Part shown: in pieces, positions 1 through 7,066 of the stretch
How the letters are laid out: each line of letters opens with the position of its first letter
How positions within the stretch are numbered: position 1 is the first letter of the stretch
Assembly: GCA_964570525.1 (NCBI GenBank)
Contig: CAZMYO010000013.1
Span: forward strand, 1 to 31,203
DNA length: 31,203 bases
Reading direction: 5' to 3'
From: CAZMYO01 sp964570525
GTDB taxonomy: Bacteria; Patescibacteriota; Patescibacteriia; Magasanikbacterales; GWA2-37-8
Position numbers and translations under genes: made by a program
Notes under the pieces: generated by a model
What the model saw: the letters and a program-made list of their open reading frames with translations, nothing else
Told to the model about the DNA's origin: nothing
Database searches by the model: none

Positions 1-122
1 TCGAAGAGACCTTCGCTTTGTGCGACGCGGAATACCATTTCACCGAGGAGGAGAAAACAAAATTGTTGCTCAACCCCTGGAAGACCCGCTTCGGCTTTCG
101 GAAAACGCACAAAATCGAGTGA
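1..122 (+). CDS. C-terminal end of an unrecognised protein (5' end outside window)
   Basis: An open frame enters from the left edge (codons begin at base 3) and closes with TGA at 120-122, giving 39 residues that end in WKTRFGFRKTHKIE. It is followed 24 bases later by a strong plus-strand hairpin terminator, which supports a real gene end. The fragment is charged, has a Glu/Lys-rich stretch and a basic tail, and contains no motif I recognise. No function is proposed. Confidence 0.45.
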   Translation, partial: EETFALCDAEYHFTEEEKTKLLLNPWKTRFGFRKTHKIE

Positions 123-146
123 GCGATCGTATCCTCACAACTAAAG

Positions 147-178
147 GGCCCCGACGCTACGTCGGGGCCTTAAAACTT
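147..178 (+). terminator. Rho-independent terminator
   Basis: A 10-bp perfect stem (147-156 with 160-169, loop CTA) is followed by a T-rich tail. It closes the partial plus-strand gene and faces the end of the convergent flavoprotein gene. The stem is of the CCCCGACG/CGTCGGGG type that recurs elsewhere in the window. Confidence 0.85.
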
Positions 179-183
179 TTTTA

Positions 184-1422
184 CTATAATTTGGCCGCGA
201 TGCTCTCCCCCGCCACGCGCCCAGTGGCCCAGGAAGCCTGCAGATTAAACCCGCCAGTGAAGCCGTCAATATTTAAAATTTCGCCGGCAAAATAAAGACC
301 CGGACACACTTTAGATTCCATGGTGCGCTGATCAACTTCGGAGAGTTCTACTCCTCCGGCGGTAACAAACTCGTCCCCCGCTCCCCGGCTCACCGCTTGA
401 AGCGGAACACGCTTTATCCAGGCGGCCGTTTTGGCAAGTTCTTTCCGGCTTATTTCCGCGCTCTTTTTCTCCAGTGGAATTTCCGTTTCTTGGCACACTA
501 CTTCGGCCACGGCTTCAGGAACAAAATGACGCAGCAAGTTTTTAAAGCTTTGTCGGGGTTTTTTCATTATATTATCTTTTATAGCGGCTGCCAGTTTCTC
601 CAAAGATATTTCCGGCAAAAGATCTATGGTTAACGCCAATGGATTTTTGGAGTCGAACGGTTCAAAAGCAATAAGCGAGGACAAGGCGAACACGGCCGGC
701 CCGCTTATGCCCCAATGGGTAAAGAGAAACGGCCCGGTGAAATGTTGTTTACGACTCCGGCCCCCCGAAATGGTGGCATTGGTAAACGATATTCCCGCGA
801 GCGCGCGCGGCCATTTTTCCGCGGTAATAAACGAGTGCAGGCTGGCGGCAAGCGGCGTGATGTGATGCCCCAAAGATTCGGCCAGGGTATAGCCGTCTCC
901 GGTGGAGCCGGTATGGCGGTAGGCTTGGCCGCCGAGCGCTAGCACTATTTTATCTACGGTTATCGACGGCTGATCTTTAAAGTGAACAATAAATTCAACA
1001 CCTTTCTTTTCCAGTCTTTTTACGTTCTGTTTAAATAAAACGTGTGTGCCAGATTTTGCGAAGACTTTTTCAAATGCCCCCACCACATCACTCCCCCGGT
1101 CGGACGCTGGGAACACGCGCGTATCCTCCTCGCATTTCAAAGGCACATCATGTTCTTCAAACCAGGCGCGCACCGCGGCGGGAGGAAAGCGGTGCATGGC
1201 CGAGATGAGAAACTTGGCGCCGCGGGGATATTTTTGGAGCACGGTTTTTACGTCTTCTATACCGGTGGTAACATTACAGCGACCGCCACCGGAAATAAGC
1301 ACTTTTTTAGCAAGCGCCGGATTTTTTTCAATTAAAAAAACAGCCGTGATCGGACTTAACTCGTTAATCGTGGCGGCGCACATCATTCCCGCCGCGCCCC
1401 CGCCAATAACCGCCACGCGCAT
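184..1422 (-). CDS. BaiN/HI0933-family flavoprotein (NAD(P)/FAD-dependent oxidoreductase)
   Basis: The 412-residue product starts with a Rossmann dinucleotide-binding loop (IGGGAAGM), carries the family hallmark GGGRCNVT near residue 46, and ends with GEILNIDGFTGGFNLQ and WATGR, the C-terminal FAD contact of the HI0933/BaiN family. Length and motif order match the family. Members are cytosolic flavoproteins of mostly unknown substrate; BaiN from gut Clostridia acts on bile acids, but that activity should not be assumed here. The open frame extends two codons upstream to a TTG; the ATG at 1422 is preferred because the nucleotide-binding strand then begins at residue 2, as usual. No Shine-Dalgarno sequence precedes either start. 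The gene is convergent with the partial gene at the left edge and stands alone. Confidence 0.9.
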   Translation of the reverse strand: MRVAVIGGGAAGMMCAATINELSPITAVFLIEKNPALAKKVLISGGGRCNVTTGIEDVKTVLQKYPRGAKFLISAMHRFPPAAVRAWFEEHDVPLKCEEDTRVFPASDRGSDVVGAFEKVFAKSGTHVLFKQNVKRLEKKGVEFIVHFKDQPSITVDKIVLALGGQAYRHTGSTGDGYTLAESLGHHITPLAASLHSFITAEKWPRALAGISFTNATISGGRSRKQHFTGPFLFTHWGISGPAVFALSSLIAFEPFDSKNPLALTIDLLPEISLEKLAAAIKDNIMKKPRQSFKNLLRHFVPEAVAEVVCQETEIPLEKKSAEISRKELAKTAAWIKRVPLQAVSRGAGDEFVTAGGVELSEVDQRTMESKVCPGLYFAGEILNIDGFTGGFNLQASWATGRVAGESIAAKL

Positions 1423-1504
1423 ACGCAAATATTAATTCCGGTATTTTAATTATATACTTGTCCCCCGCCCCAATGGCTGGTATGGTAATTTAAGTTACCT
1501 TTAC

Positions 1505-1717
1505 TTAGGGCCGGTTATGCCGCATACTGTCCAATGCCCAGCTGTATTCTATTACCAGTACGGGTATCCACTGCGGCTCATCGCGGACGATGAACATGAC
1601 AATGCCAAAAACTACCGCGATGGTGTTAATGATAAAGAAAACCATATCAAAAATTTCTTCATGGCGCGAGATCGGCTCATTATTTGTAATATACAAAAAC
1701 CAATTACGCAGCTTCAT
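1505..1717 (-). CDS. small two-helix membrane protein, unknown function
   Basis: This is a 70-residue frame with ATG at 1717. A charged N-terminal stretch is followed by two hydrophobic segments (about residues 24-43 and 48-62) separated by RDEPQW, so a small two-pass membrane protein is plausible. No family is recognised. No Shine-Dalgarno is present, like most housekeeping genes here. A TTGACA hexamer lies just upstream on the minus strand (about 1743-1748) but without a good -10 at the right distance. Coding status rests only on the membrane-protein pattern and on filling the gap between two well-supported genes. Confidence 0.5.
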   Translation of the reverse strand: MKLRNWFLYITNNEPISRHEEIFDMVFFIINTIAVVFGIVMFIVRDEPQWIPVLVIEYSWALDSMRHNRP

Positions 1718-1811
1718 ACAACTAGGATTTGTTTAATTAAATTGTCAATTGCAGGGTAAAAATCGCAACACCGCCGTTTTGCCATCGGTAAAGAACGGAT
1801 CGCCAACAAAG

Positions 1812-2642
1812 TTACTCCCCAAGACCGGGGGAGCGGTTGAATATCCCTCCCACCAACCGCTTCTCCGCCGAAAACCATTCCACAACGCCAACTGCCAGGA
1901 TGACTCCGGCTAATCCAATGAGATTCCCCGCCAGGACATCACTCAAGTAATGAACACCAAGATACAGGCGACTGATATCCACGAGCGCGACGAGTACCAA
2001 AGTACTCAATAATACCATGATTCTTGTTTTCCACGATTTTACCTGACGCAGAAAAAGATACGCCAAAAAACCATAGAAAGCGACCGCCGTGGTCGCGTGG
2101 CCGCTGGGGAAAGAAAAGGAGTCTTCAGTGATGGCTTGAAAAATAGGGCGGCCACGATGAAAAAGAAGTTTGCCGAGAAACGCAGCTCCTTCGCTTGGAA
2201 TAAGCGACAGCCACAATCCGAGAACCAAAACGCGCTGCCGTTTCCGCCACAAGACCAGCGTCAGCACGATGGAGGCAGTGATGATAATCCAGGATTCGGC
2301 CAAAAGTGTGACGCCGTAGAAAAAGGCCAAACCGGAAGCGCTCCGAACAGTATACAGAAGATTCGCGACGCGAATATCCACGGCGACCAATGGCTCATTC
2401 GCCAGATAATCTTGAATGATTCCAAGCAAAACCGCGATGACGATACAAAATGCTGCCGTGAAAATCGTAAGCGGCAATCCGGTAAAATTCTGTAGGGAGA
2501 GCCGAGTCTGTAACCAGCGGTAGGCGGCGGGGTGACGTTTGGCCCAGCGTTCCAGCGGCGAATAGCCAAAAAACGCCACCAGGGCGGCGCGGAATCTATT
2601 TGCCAGTGAAGTTTTTTTTGGACTCGGAACGCTGTTAGACAT
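1812..2642 (-). CDS. PAP2-family membrane phosphatase
   Basis: The 276-residue protein has several transmembrane segments and the three acid-phosphatase signatures in order: KLLFHRGRP (158-166), PSGH (179-182) and SRLYLGVHYLSD (224-235), with catalytic His182 and His231. The family dephosphorylates lipid phosphates such as phosphatidic acid or undecaprenyl pyrophosphate at the membrane. An undecaprenyl-PP role would fit the peptidoglycan genes elsewhere in the window, but the sequence does not fix the substrate. The start is ATG at 2642, without Shine-Dalgarno. The last codons lie in a short GC hairpin (about 1815-1833) that lacks a T tract and is probably not a terminator. Confidence 0.92.
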   Translation of the reverse strand: MSNSVPSPKKTSLANRFRAALVAFFGYSPLERWAKRHPAAYRWLQTRLSLQNFTGLPLTIFTAAFCIVIAVLLGIIQDYLANEPLVAVDIRVANLLYTVRSASGLAFFYGVTLLAESWIIITASIVLTLVLWRKRQRVLVLGLWLSLIPSEGAAFLGKLLFHRGRPIFQAITEDSFSFPSGHATTAVAFYGFLAYLFLRQVKSWKTRIMVLLSTLVLVALVDISRLYLGVHYLSDVLAGNLIGLAGVILAVGVVEWFSAEKRLVGGIFNRSPGLGE

Positions 2643-2690
2643 ATATTTAAGATACTATGGCGGCGGCAGGAGTGTCAATGAAAATATAAT

Positions 2691-2710
2691 AATGGCTAAG
2701 ATTAGCCATT
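2691..2710. repeat. 20-bp perfect palindrome in the divergent intergenic region
   Basis: AATGGCTAA and TTAGCCATT are arranged around a 2-base centre. The palindrome lies 49 bp upstream of the PAP2 start and about 20 bp upstream of the -35 region of the divergent oxidoreductase gene. It could be an operator for a dimeric regulator; no T tract suggests termination. Confidence 0.6.
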
Positions 2711-2728
2711 TATTCAGGGAAATATTTT

Positions 2729-2757
2729 TTGTTTATTCTTTGAATGTTTGTTATACT
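2729..2757 (+). promoter_or_regulatory. sigma70-type extended -10 promoter of the DAO-like gene
   Basis: TTGTTT (2729-2734), a 17-base spacer and TATACT (2752-2757) preceded by TGT form an extended -10 promoter. Initiation near 2764 would give a leader of about 105 bases containing the 13-bp hairpin at 2823-2851. Confidence 0.65.
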
Positions 2758-2822
2758 ATCCGTAAGTTAAACTACTCTTTTAGATACCTATATAGGTTTC
2801 ACCATATACGCTCATTCACTCG

Positions 2823-2851
2823 GAAGTAAGAAAATTTTATTTTCTTACTTC
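2823..2851 (+). repeat. perfect 13-bp hairpin in the 5' leader of the DAO-like gene
   Basis: GAAGTAAGAAAAT (2823-2835) and its exact complement (2839-2851) flank a TTT loop and end 17 bases before the ATG at 2869. No poly-T run follows in the plus direction, so a leader structure or operator is more likely than a terminator. Confidence 0.75.
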
Positions 2852-2868
2852 TCTCACTCATTTCGCAT

Positions 2869-4029
2869 ATGAAACATGAAGTATTTTGGAAAAATCCAGG
2901 CTATAAAATTAGAAAACCGCTGACGCAGGACATAACCTGCGACTATCTTATTGTGGGCGGCGGGGTAACCGGCGTGTCTTTGGCGTACTTTCTTGGGAAA
3001 AATAGCGCGAAGAACATAGTGCTCATAGAAAAAGACACTGTGGCCTCCGGAGCCACCGGCAAGGCGGCGGGAACTTTGGTGGTAAAGGCTGAACTTGATA
3101 TGAAAGACATGCTCAAAAATTTAGGGCGCAAAAAAGGTCTCTTGTTTTGGAAAGCCAATCATGAAGTTTTGAGCACCATAAAGAAAATCATCGAGCGGGA
3201 AAAAATAGATTGTGATTACGAACCCCAGGATACTATCTATGGCAGTACCAAGCGCGACCACGATTCCTTCATCCTAGACGAATACGCCGTAGAAAAAAAC
3301 ATCGAAAAATCAACCCAGCTAATGACCGGGGAAAAACTTCGGGACATTATTAACACTCCCCTCTTCCGATACGCCATCCTGTCAAAAAATCACGGCCTTT
3401 CGGTGGACCCTCTTCGCTTCACTCAAAATCTGTCGGTTGTCATAGAAAAATACGGTGTGAACGTCTTTGAGCGCACCCCACTTCTGGGCGTGAAAGGCAA
3501 TAAAGCAACAACCCTTCACGGCACCATTACTTTCAAAAAACTCGTCATGGCCATAGATTCGGAAACTCGGCACGGCCGGGTTAGAAAAAGGAATTCTACC
3601 CTGATAGTTACCAAACCATTAACCGATAAACAAGTGGCTTCAATAGGCCTGGTTCCAAAAAAAATCGTTTGGGATGCCAAGAATGATTACCATTACTTTA
3701 AAATCATGCCTGATAACCGGATGCTGATTGGCTACGGAGATAGATATGTGAACAAAAAACACCGGGAGACAATGCCGCATGAAATCGCCGTAAAGCGCAC
3801 AAAAAAATTTATGAAAAAACTTTTTCCCGGGCTTGATCTTGAATTTGATTATGGCTGGTCGGGAAGCTACGGCGTCACCAAAAGCCGGATGCCGCTTCTC
3901 GATATTCGTGGCAATATTTGGTCTATTGCCGGCGCCGGCTCACAAGTGGCTTGCGTCATGGCCGCCAAGCACCTGGCTCATAAACTTCTAAACAAACATT
4001 CCGGATTGGATGACTTTTTTGAAAACTAA
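2869..4029 (+). CDS. FAD-dependent oxidoreductase, DAO (glycine/sarcosine oxidase-like) family
   Basis: The 386-residue protein has an N-terminal FAD-binding motif YLIVGGGVTGVSLAYFLG (about residues 26-43), an acidic strand end (LIEKD) and the SGATGKAAG segment typical of D-amino-acid/glycine oxidase-like proteins. The C-terminal part (YGWSGSYGVTKSRMPLL, then GAGSQVACVMAAKHLA) fits the second half of the FAD site. The family oxidises amines or amino acids; the substrate here is unknown. The start at 2869 has no Shine-Dalgarno but lies under an extended -10 promoter and a leader hairpin. The gene converges with the saccharopine-dehydrogenase-like gene, 9 bases between stops, and both genes share an identical TGTTATACT -10 element, which hints at joint expression. 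Confidence 0.88.
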   Translation: MKHEVFWKNPGYKIRKPLTQDITCDYLIVGGGVTGVSLAYFLGKNSAKNIVLIEKDTVASGATGKAAGTLVVKAELDMKDMLKNLGRKKGLLFWKANHEVLSTIKKIIEREKIDCDYEPQDTIYGSTKRDHDSFILDEYAVEKNIEKSTQLMTGEKLRDIINTPLFRYAILSKNHGLSVDPLRFTQNLSVVIEKYGVNVFERTPLLGVKGNKATTLHGTITFKKLVMAIDSETRHGRVRKRNSTLIVTKPLTDKQVASIGLVPKKIVWDAKNDYHYFKIMPDNRMLIGYGDRYVNKKHRETMPHEIAVKRTKKFMKKLFPGLDLEFDYGWSGSYGVTKSRMPLLDIRGNIWSIAGAGSQVACVMAAKHLAHKLLNKHSGLDDFFEN

Positions 4030-4038
4030 TTTATTCGA

Positions 4039-5259
4039 CTATTTGGCAAAGATTCCTCGCTGCAAGATTTTTTTAAAGATTGACGAAGCCGGTCGAGATT
4101 GTCGAGGTTTTGCATTGATTACTTTTCCGTTTTGATACACCATCATACCGCGGTCGGCTAGCTCTCGGAAAAATTCTTCGGTTGGCACTACCGGTCCGGG
4201 CGGATAACTTCCCCGAGCGGTGATGCGGCCGTCTTTCACCATTTGAGCCATAATCGACGCCGGCATGCCGGTATCGATGTTGCAGCCGGCATCCTGCCAA
4301 TCCGGCAGGGTGTTAACGATGCATTCCATAAGGATTTCTTTCGATTTGCCGTTTTTCTCACCCCAGACATGCACCCATAAGTTTTCTTTTTCGGTGTAGC
4401 CTTCAGGGGTGGCAATTTTTTTAACCGCCTGCGTCAATATATCAATTGGTTTGATTTCGTGATCATCCACCACCACCGGCTCGCGATTTCCGAGTCCCGT
4501 GTCGATGAAAGTTCGAATGGTATCAAAGGAGTGGTCGGGAAACCCGGCGTAAAAACGTAGATTCTTGAGACCGTCTTTTTTGTTATAGGCATAAAAAGTG
4601 TGGGTTTCCGGGTGACGCACGAAGAAACATTTTTGTTTACCGATTTCCCGGAAGTCACGCTCTTCAATAGTTTCCATCGGCACCTTATTAATCCATTTTC
4701 CATTTTCAATGATCGGGGCCGGATCAGTAAACTCTTCAATAATACTCTGAATAGAAAATGGCACCACGAATTTTTTTATGTTGGAATTCCAAGCAAAGCC
4801 AACTTCAATTGTTTCCAGGCGATCAAATTGCTGATGGGCGTGATGCAAGAGCACATTATTGATTCCCGGCGTGGAGCCGCAGCCGGTAATGGCAACCAGG
4901 TTGTTTTTTTCAAAGTCGGCATGCATCGCAATTTGTTTTTTAGTCATGGGAACATCGGATCCCAGATCAAGCACGTGGGTTTTTGTTTTCAAGCAGGCCC
5001 CGTAGACGTCAAGGTTCCAATCGCCTTCGGCGCAGTTAAGCACCACCGGCGCTTTCACTTTTTTAATGAGCGCGATGACTGCCGGAACATCTCGGAGATC
5101 AATAAACGCGAATCCGGTTTTAGGGCGCTTGAGTAGTTTTGTGGCGTTCTCTTTATAAAGATCGGCTAAAAAAACCGAGTGGCCGCTTTCAAGCAAGTCG
5201 CGAGCGGCAATCCTGCCTTGCATTCCCGCTCCTCCTAAAATGAGAAAATCGTATTGCAT
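4039..5259 (-). CDS. saccharopine dehydrogenase-like oxidoreductase
   Basis: The 406-residue protein starts with an NAD(P)-binding Rossmann loop (ILGGAGMQG, residues 7-15), continues with the VVLNCAEGDWN and THVLDLGSD strands of the saccharopine-dehydrogenase NADP-binding domain, and has TGCGSTPGINNVLL where the C-terminal catalytic domain begins. Related enzymes include lysine-pathway saccharopine dehydrogenases and carboxynorspermidine synthase. No complete lysine or polyamine pathway is visible, so substrate assignment would be a guess. The ATG at 5259 follows an extended -10 promoter and lacks Shine-Dalgarno. The convergent neighbour is another amino-acid/amine redox enzyme. Confidence 0.87.
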   Translation of the reverse strand: MQYDFLILGGAGMQGRIAARDLLESGHSVFLADLYKENATKLLKRPKTGFAFIDLRDVPAVIALIKKVKAPVVLNCAEGDWNLDVYGACLKTKTHVLDLGSDVPMTKKQIAMHADFEKNNLVAITGCGSTPGINNVLLHHAHQQFDRLETIEVGFAWNSNIKKFVVPFSIQSIIEEFTDPAPIIENGKWINKVPMETIEERDFREIGKQKCFFVRHPETHTFYAYNKKDGLKNLRFYAGFPDHSFDTIRTFIDTGLGNREPVVVDDHEIKPIDILTQAVKKIATPEGYTEKENLWVHVWGEKNGKSKEILMECIVNTLPDWQDAGCNIDTGMPASIMAQMVKDGRITARGSYPPGPVVPTEEFFRELADRGMMVYQNGKVINAKPRQSRPASSIFKKILQRGIFAK

Positions 5260-5330
5260 ATGATATTTTTATATCGCGCGAGCAATTAAAGTTGTGAACT
5301 CTGCCAATTTTACAAAACTTACTTTTAAAA

Positions 5331-5336
5331 AGTATA
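5331..5336 (-). promoter_or_regulatory. extended -10 element of the saccharopine-dehydrogenase-like gene
   Basis: On the minus strand TGT directly precedes TATACT, the same nine bases as upstream of the convergent DAO-like gene. No convincing -35 hexamer is seen. The implied leader is about 65 bases. Confidence 0.5.
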
Positions 5337-5415
5337 ACATGCCGTTTGAATCCCGCCTAGAGGAGAAGTAATTGTTAAAAGTTTTTTAATTTTTAATTAA
5401 TGTTCACTTGTTCAT

Positions 5416-5451
5416 AAAAAGAAAGCGCCCCCCGACGTTACGTCGGGGGGC
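5416..5451 (-). terminator. Rho-independent terminator of the Cys-rich lipoprotein gene
   Basis: An 11-bp GC stem (5427-5437 with 5441-5451, loop TTA) is followed on the minus strand by a T-rich run (complement of 5416-5424). It sits about 25 bases past the lipoprotein stop. The core GACG-TTA-CGTC is nearly that of the terminator at 147-169. Confidence 0.85.
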
Positions 5452-5475
5452 TTGCCGCTAAAGCCGCGAAGCTTC

Positions 5476-5763
5476 TTAGAAGGAGCGGCGGTTGGCCGAA
5501 CCGGAGCACGGCGCGGTGGTGCCGGCGCTCAGGCGAGAGGACTCCGGCGGGATGCCGCCCTTGTCCTCGGCCCACTCCAGGCAGACCGTCCCACAGTTGC
5601 ACTTCTCGACGTGCGAACGGAGGCAGTTGCCTTTCTTGTCGCGCTCGTCGCACACCGTGCACTCCGAGCAGCGCTGATCCCACGAGACGCAGTGCCTCGC
5701 TTCGGCGATCGAGCTGATCGCGCAGCCCACCAGTACCAGCAGTCCAAAAACCAACTTCCTCAT
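5476..5763 (-). CDS. small cysteine-rich exported protein, probable lipoprotein
   Basis: The 95-residue product begins with MRKLVFGLLVLVGC, a short signal peptide ending in a lipobox (LVGC), which predicts lipid attachment at Cys14; a signal-peptidase I site after AEA (22) is an alternative. The exported part has nine further Cys (25, 32, 35, 38, 47, 55, 57, 61, 86), most in a CxxCxxC...C...CNCxxxC array suggesting disulfides or metal binding. The C-terminus is Ser/Gly/Pro-rich. No family is recognised. AAGGAGG lies six bases before the ATG at 5763, a canonical promoter lies upstream and a strong terminator downstream, so this is a self-contained unit. Its GC-rich codon use differs from the housekeeping genes and suggests a separate origin. 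Confidence 0.78.
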   Translation of the reverse strand: MRKLVFGLLVLVGCAISSIAEARHCVSWDQRCSECTVCDERDKKGNCLRSHVEKCNCGTVCLEWAEDKGGIPPESSRLSAGTTAPCSGSANRRSF

Positions 5764-5804
5764 CGCGAACCTCCTTGGCCAAACTACGTGGACGTCAGCA
5801 TTAT

Positions 5805-5835
5805 CTCGACTATCGAGAGAACGCTCGATTATCGA
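5805..5835. repeat. paired CTCGAYTATCGA motifs downstream of a promoter
   Basis: CTCGACTATCGA (5805-5816) and CTCGATTATCGA (5824-5835) lie 19 bp apart, start to start, immediately downstream of the -10 box of the Cys-rich lipoprotein promoter. Together they can also fold as an ATCGAG/CTCGAT hairpin in the leader. A repressor operator and a leader structure are both possible. Confidence 0.55.
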
Positions 5836-5837
5836 AA

Positions 5838-5866
5838 ATGATACCTAAGAAACTCGAAATTGTCAA
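5838..5866 (-). promoter_or_regulatory. sigma70-type promoter of the Cys-rich lipoprotein
   Basis: On the minus strand TTGACA (5861-5866), a 17-base spacer and TATCAT (5838-5843) form a near-consensus promoter. Just upstream is a short tandem duplication of AAGAAGGTGTACG (about 5864-5891). Confidence 0.75.
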
Positions 5867-5926
5867 GAAGGTGTACGAAGAAGGTGTACGATACAGAAGG
5901 GATAGTGGGGATAGGAAAGAGCCGGA

Positions 5927-6781
5927 TCATTCAGCGATGAAAGTGAGGATATCCAACGGTTCATCGAGGAGGCGGGCGCGGGGATGATTGGCGCGGATGA
6001 ACGCGCGCTCGTAGGCAGGGGTTCGGTCGTTGTGGAAGAGACCGATCCTGGCGCCGAGCGCGAAGGGCAGGGCAAGGTCGAGCTCGAAGATGTCGCCGAC
6101 GACCGTGACTTGGTTCCACTCGAGGCCGTGCTCGCGGCGGAGCCGATCGAGCACCCCGTAGTAAACGGGGCGGCGCAAGTGTACCGGGCGGCCGAGACCC
6201 GGCAAGGTTAGCGTTGCCTCGACGCTGTCAAAGTTGGGGTCGACCTCGTACTTCTTGGCGGACCCGTTAACCCGCTCGATAAGCCAGGTCAGATAATTCT
6301 CACCGCCACCATTCGCTCCGAGCTGTTCGAGCTTCTTTTTGACCGGATCGGCCTGTGAGTTGGTGACGACGTAGGCCGCCACTGCCTCGCGATCAATGCC
6401 GAGAAGCGCTTCAAGCGCCTTCGGCTTGAAGACCGATTCCACCTTGGGCGCGTGGTGCTTGAACAGGAGGTGAAGGACCCGATCGCGCCACGGCTCGATG
6501 AAGCCAGCCTTCGAGAGGATGAGGTTCGAAACCTGCTGGATGTCAACATACGGATCGACCAGCGCGGGAGCCACGATGAGGCCGCCGTTCACCCAGCCAT
6601 GGTGGTCCGGATCAGCCGCGATCACGGCCTCGGCATCTGCCACCTCGGCGTCAAAGCGTTCCCCGCGTAGCGCGACCAGATCGGACACATCGGCGAGGTA
6701 GCCGCGGCAGAGCGAGGCGGCTTCGAGCTCAAGGAGCGTCAGAGAGCCGTCAAAATCCAGAATCAAGAGCTTTCGAGGCAT
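5927..6781 (-). CDS. HAD-superfamily hydrolase
   Basis: The 284-residue protein opens with LLILDFDGSLT, the HAD motif I with nucleophile Asp9 and acid/base Asp11. VVTNSQ fits motif II, a Lys-rich stretch (DPVKKKLEQLG) motif III, and VVGDIFELDLALPFALG motif IV with acidic metal ligands. The long insert between motifs I and II (about 100 residues) would be the cap. It is likely a soluble phosphatase or phosphotransferase of unknown substrate. The frame is open for 27 more codons upstream, but the ATG at 6781 is chosen because GGAGG stands five bases before it and motif I then begins at residue 5. The gene is a GC-rich single unit like its neighbours. Confidence 0.85.
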   Translation of the reverse strand: MPRKLLILDFDGSLTLLELEAASLCRGYLADVSDLVALRGERFDAEVADAEAVIAADPDHHGWVNGGLIVAPALVDPYVDIQQVSNLILSKAGFIEPWRDRVLHLLFKHHAPKVESVFKPKALEALLGIDREAVAAYVVTNSQADPVKKKLEQLGANGGGENYLTWLIERVNGSAKKYEVDPNFDSVEATLTLPGLGRPVHLRRPVYYGVLDRLRREHGLEWNQVTVVGDIFELDLALPFALGARIGLFHNDRTPAYERAFIRANHPRARLLDEPLDILTFIAE

Positions 6782-6933
6782 AACGTCCTCCTCTCTGTTC
6801 TCATCACGCTGATTGATCCAACGCGTAATCACAACCCTAACAGAAGAAGTAAAAAAAATCAAATCCCTGTCCAGAGCTTGCTGTTAAAAATGTCAGGCAG
6901 CTCCTTACAGTGGCAGATTTGGTTTATTGATTT

Positions 6934-7006
6934 GTAAACAAAAACCACCATCGTAGTGTGCCTACAAATCGTTGTAAGCACGGTATGTCGGGGGTGGTTC
7001 TGTTTA
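6934..7006. repeat. long nested inverted repeat between two accessory genes
   Basis: Outer arms GTAAAC+AACCACC (6934-6949) and GGTGGTT+GTTTAC (6992-7006) pair with one small internal loop. Inside them GTGC-C-TACAA (6958-6967) pairs with TTGTA-A-GCAC (6972-6981) around an ATCG loop, with a CGTA/TATG helix between. The unit forms a rod of about 73 nt in the otherwise gene-free 6782-7066 interval. It lacks a T tract, so it is not an obvious terminator; a structured RNA, leader element or miniature mobile element are options. Confidence 0.65.
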
Positions 7007-7026
7007 CCCAGGCGGGGAAATGATAA

Positions 7027-7048
7027 GAGCCGGCAGGGTTGCCGGCTC
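7027..7048 (-). terminator. terminator-like hairpin after the 7067-7852 lipoprotein
   Basis: A 9-bp perfect stem (7027-7035 with 7040-7048, loop GGGT) lies 18 bases downstream of the lipoprotein stop. The minus-strand tail (TTATCATTTCC) is only moderately T-rich. Confidence 0.6.
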
Positions 7049-7066
7049 GGGTAGGATCGAGGAATC

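Noticed and set aside
4286..4312. CCTGCC/GGCAGG palindrome inside the saccharopine-dehydrogenase-like gene as a mobile palindrome
   Set aside because: It is short, encodes a plausible part of the protein (LPDWQDAG), and has no flanking sign of insertion.
4600..5136. 178-residue plus-strand open frame
   Set aside because: It lies entirely antisense to the saccharopine-dehydrogenase-like gene and has no motif or start signal.
5775..5987. 70-residue plus-strand frame between the lipoprotein and HAD genes
   Set aside because: It runs through the minus-strand promoter and operator-like repeats, and its basic composition is that of a chance frame.
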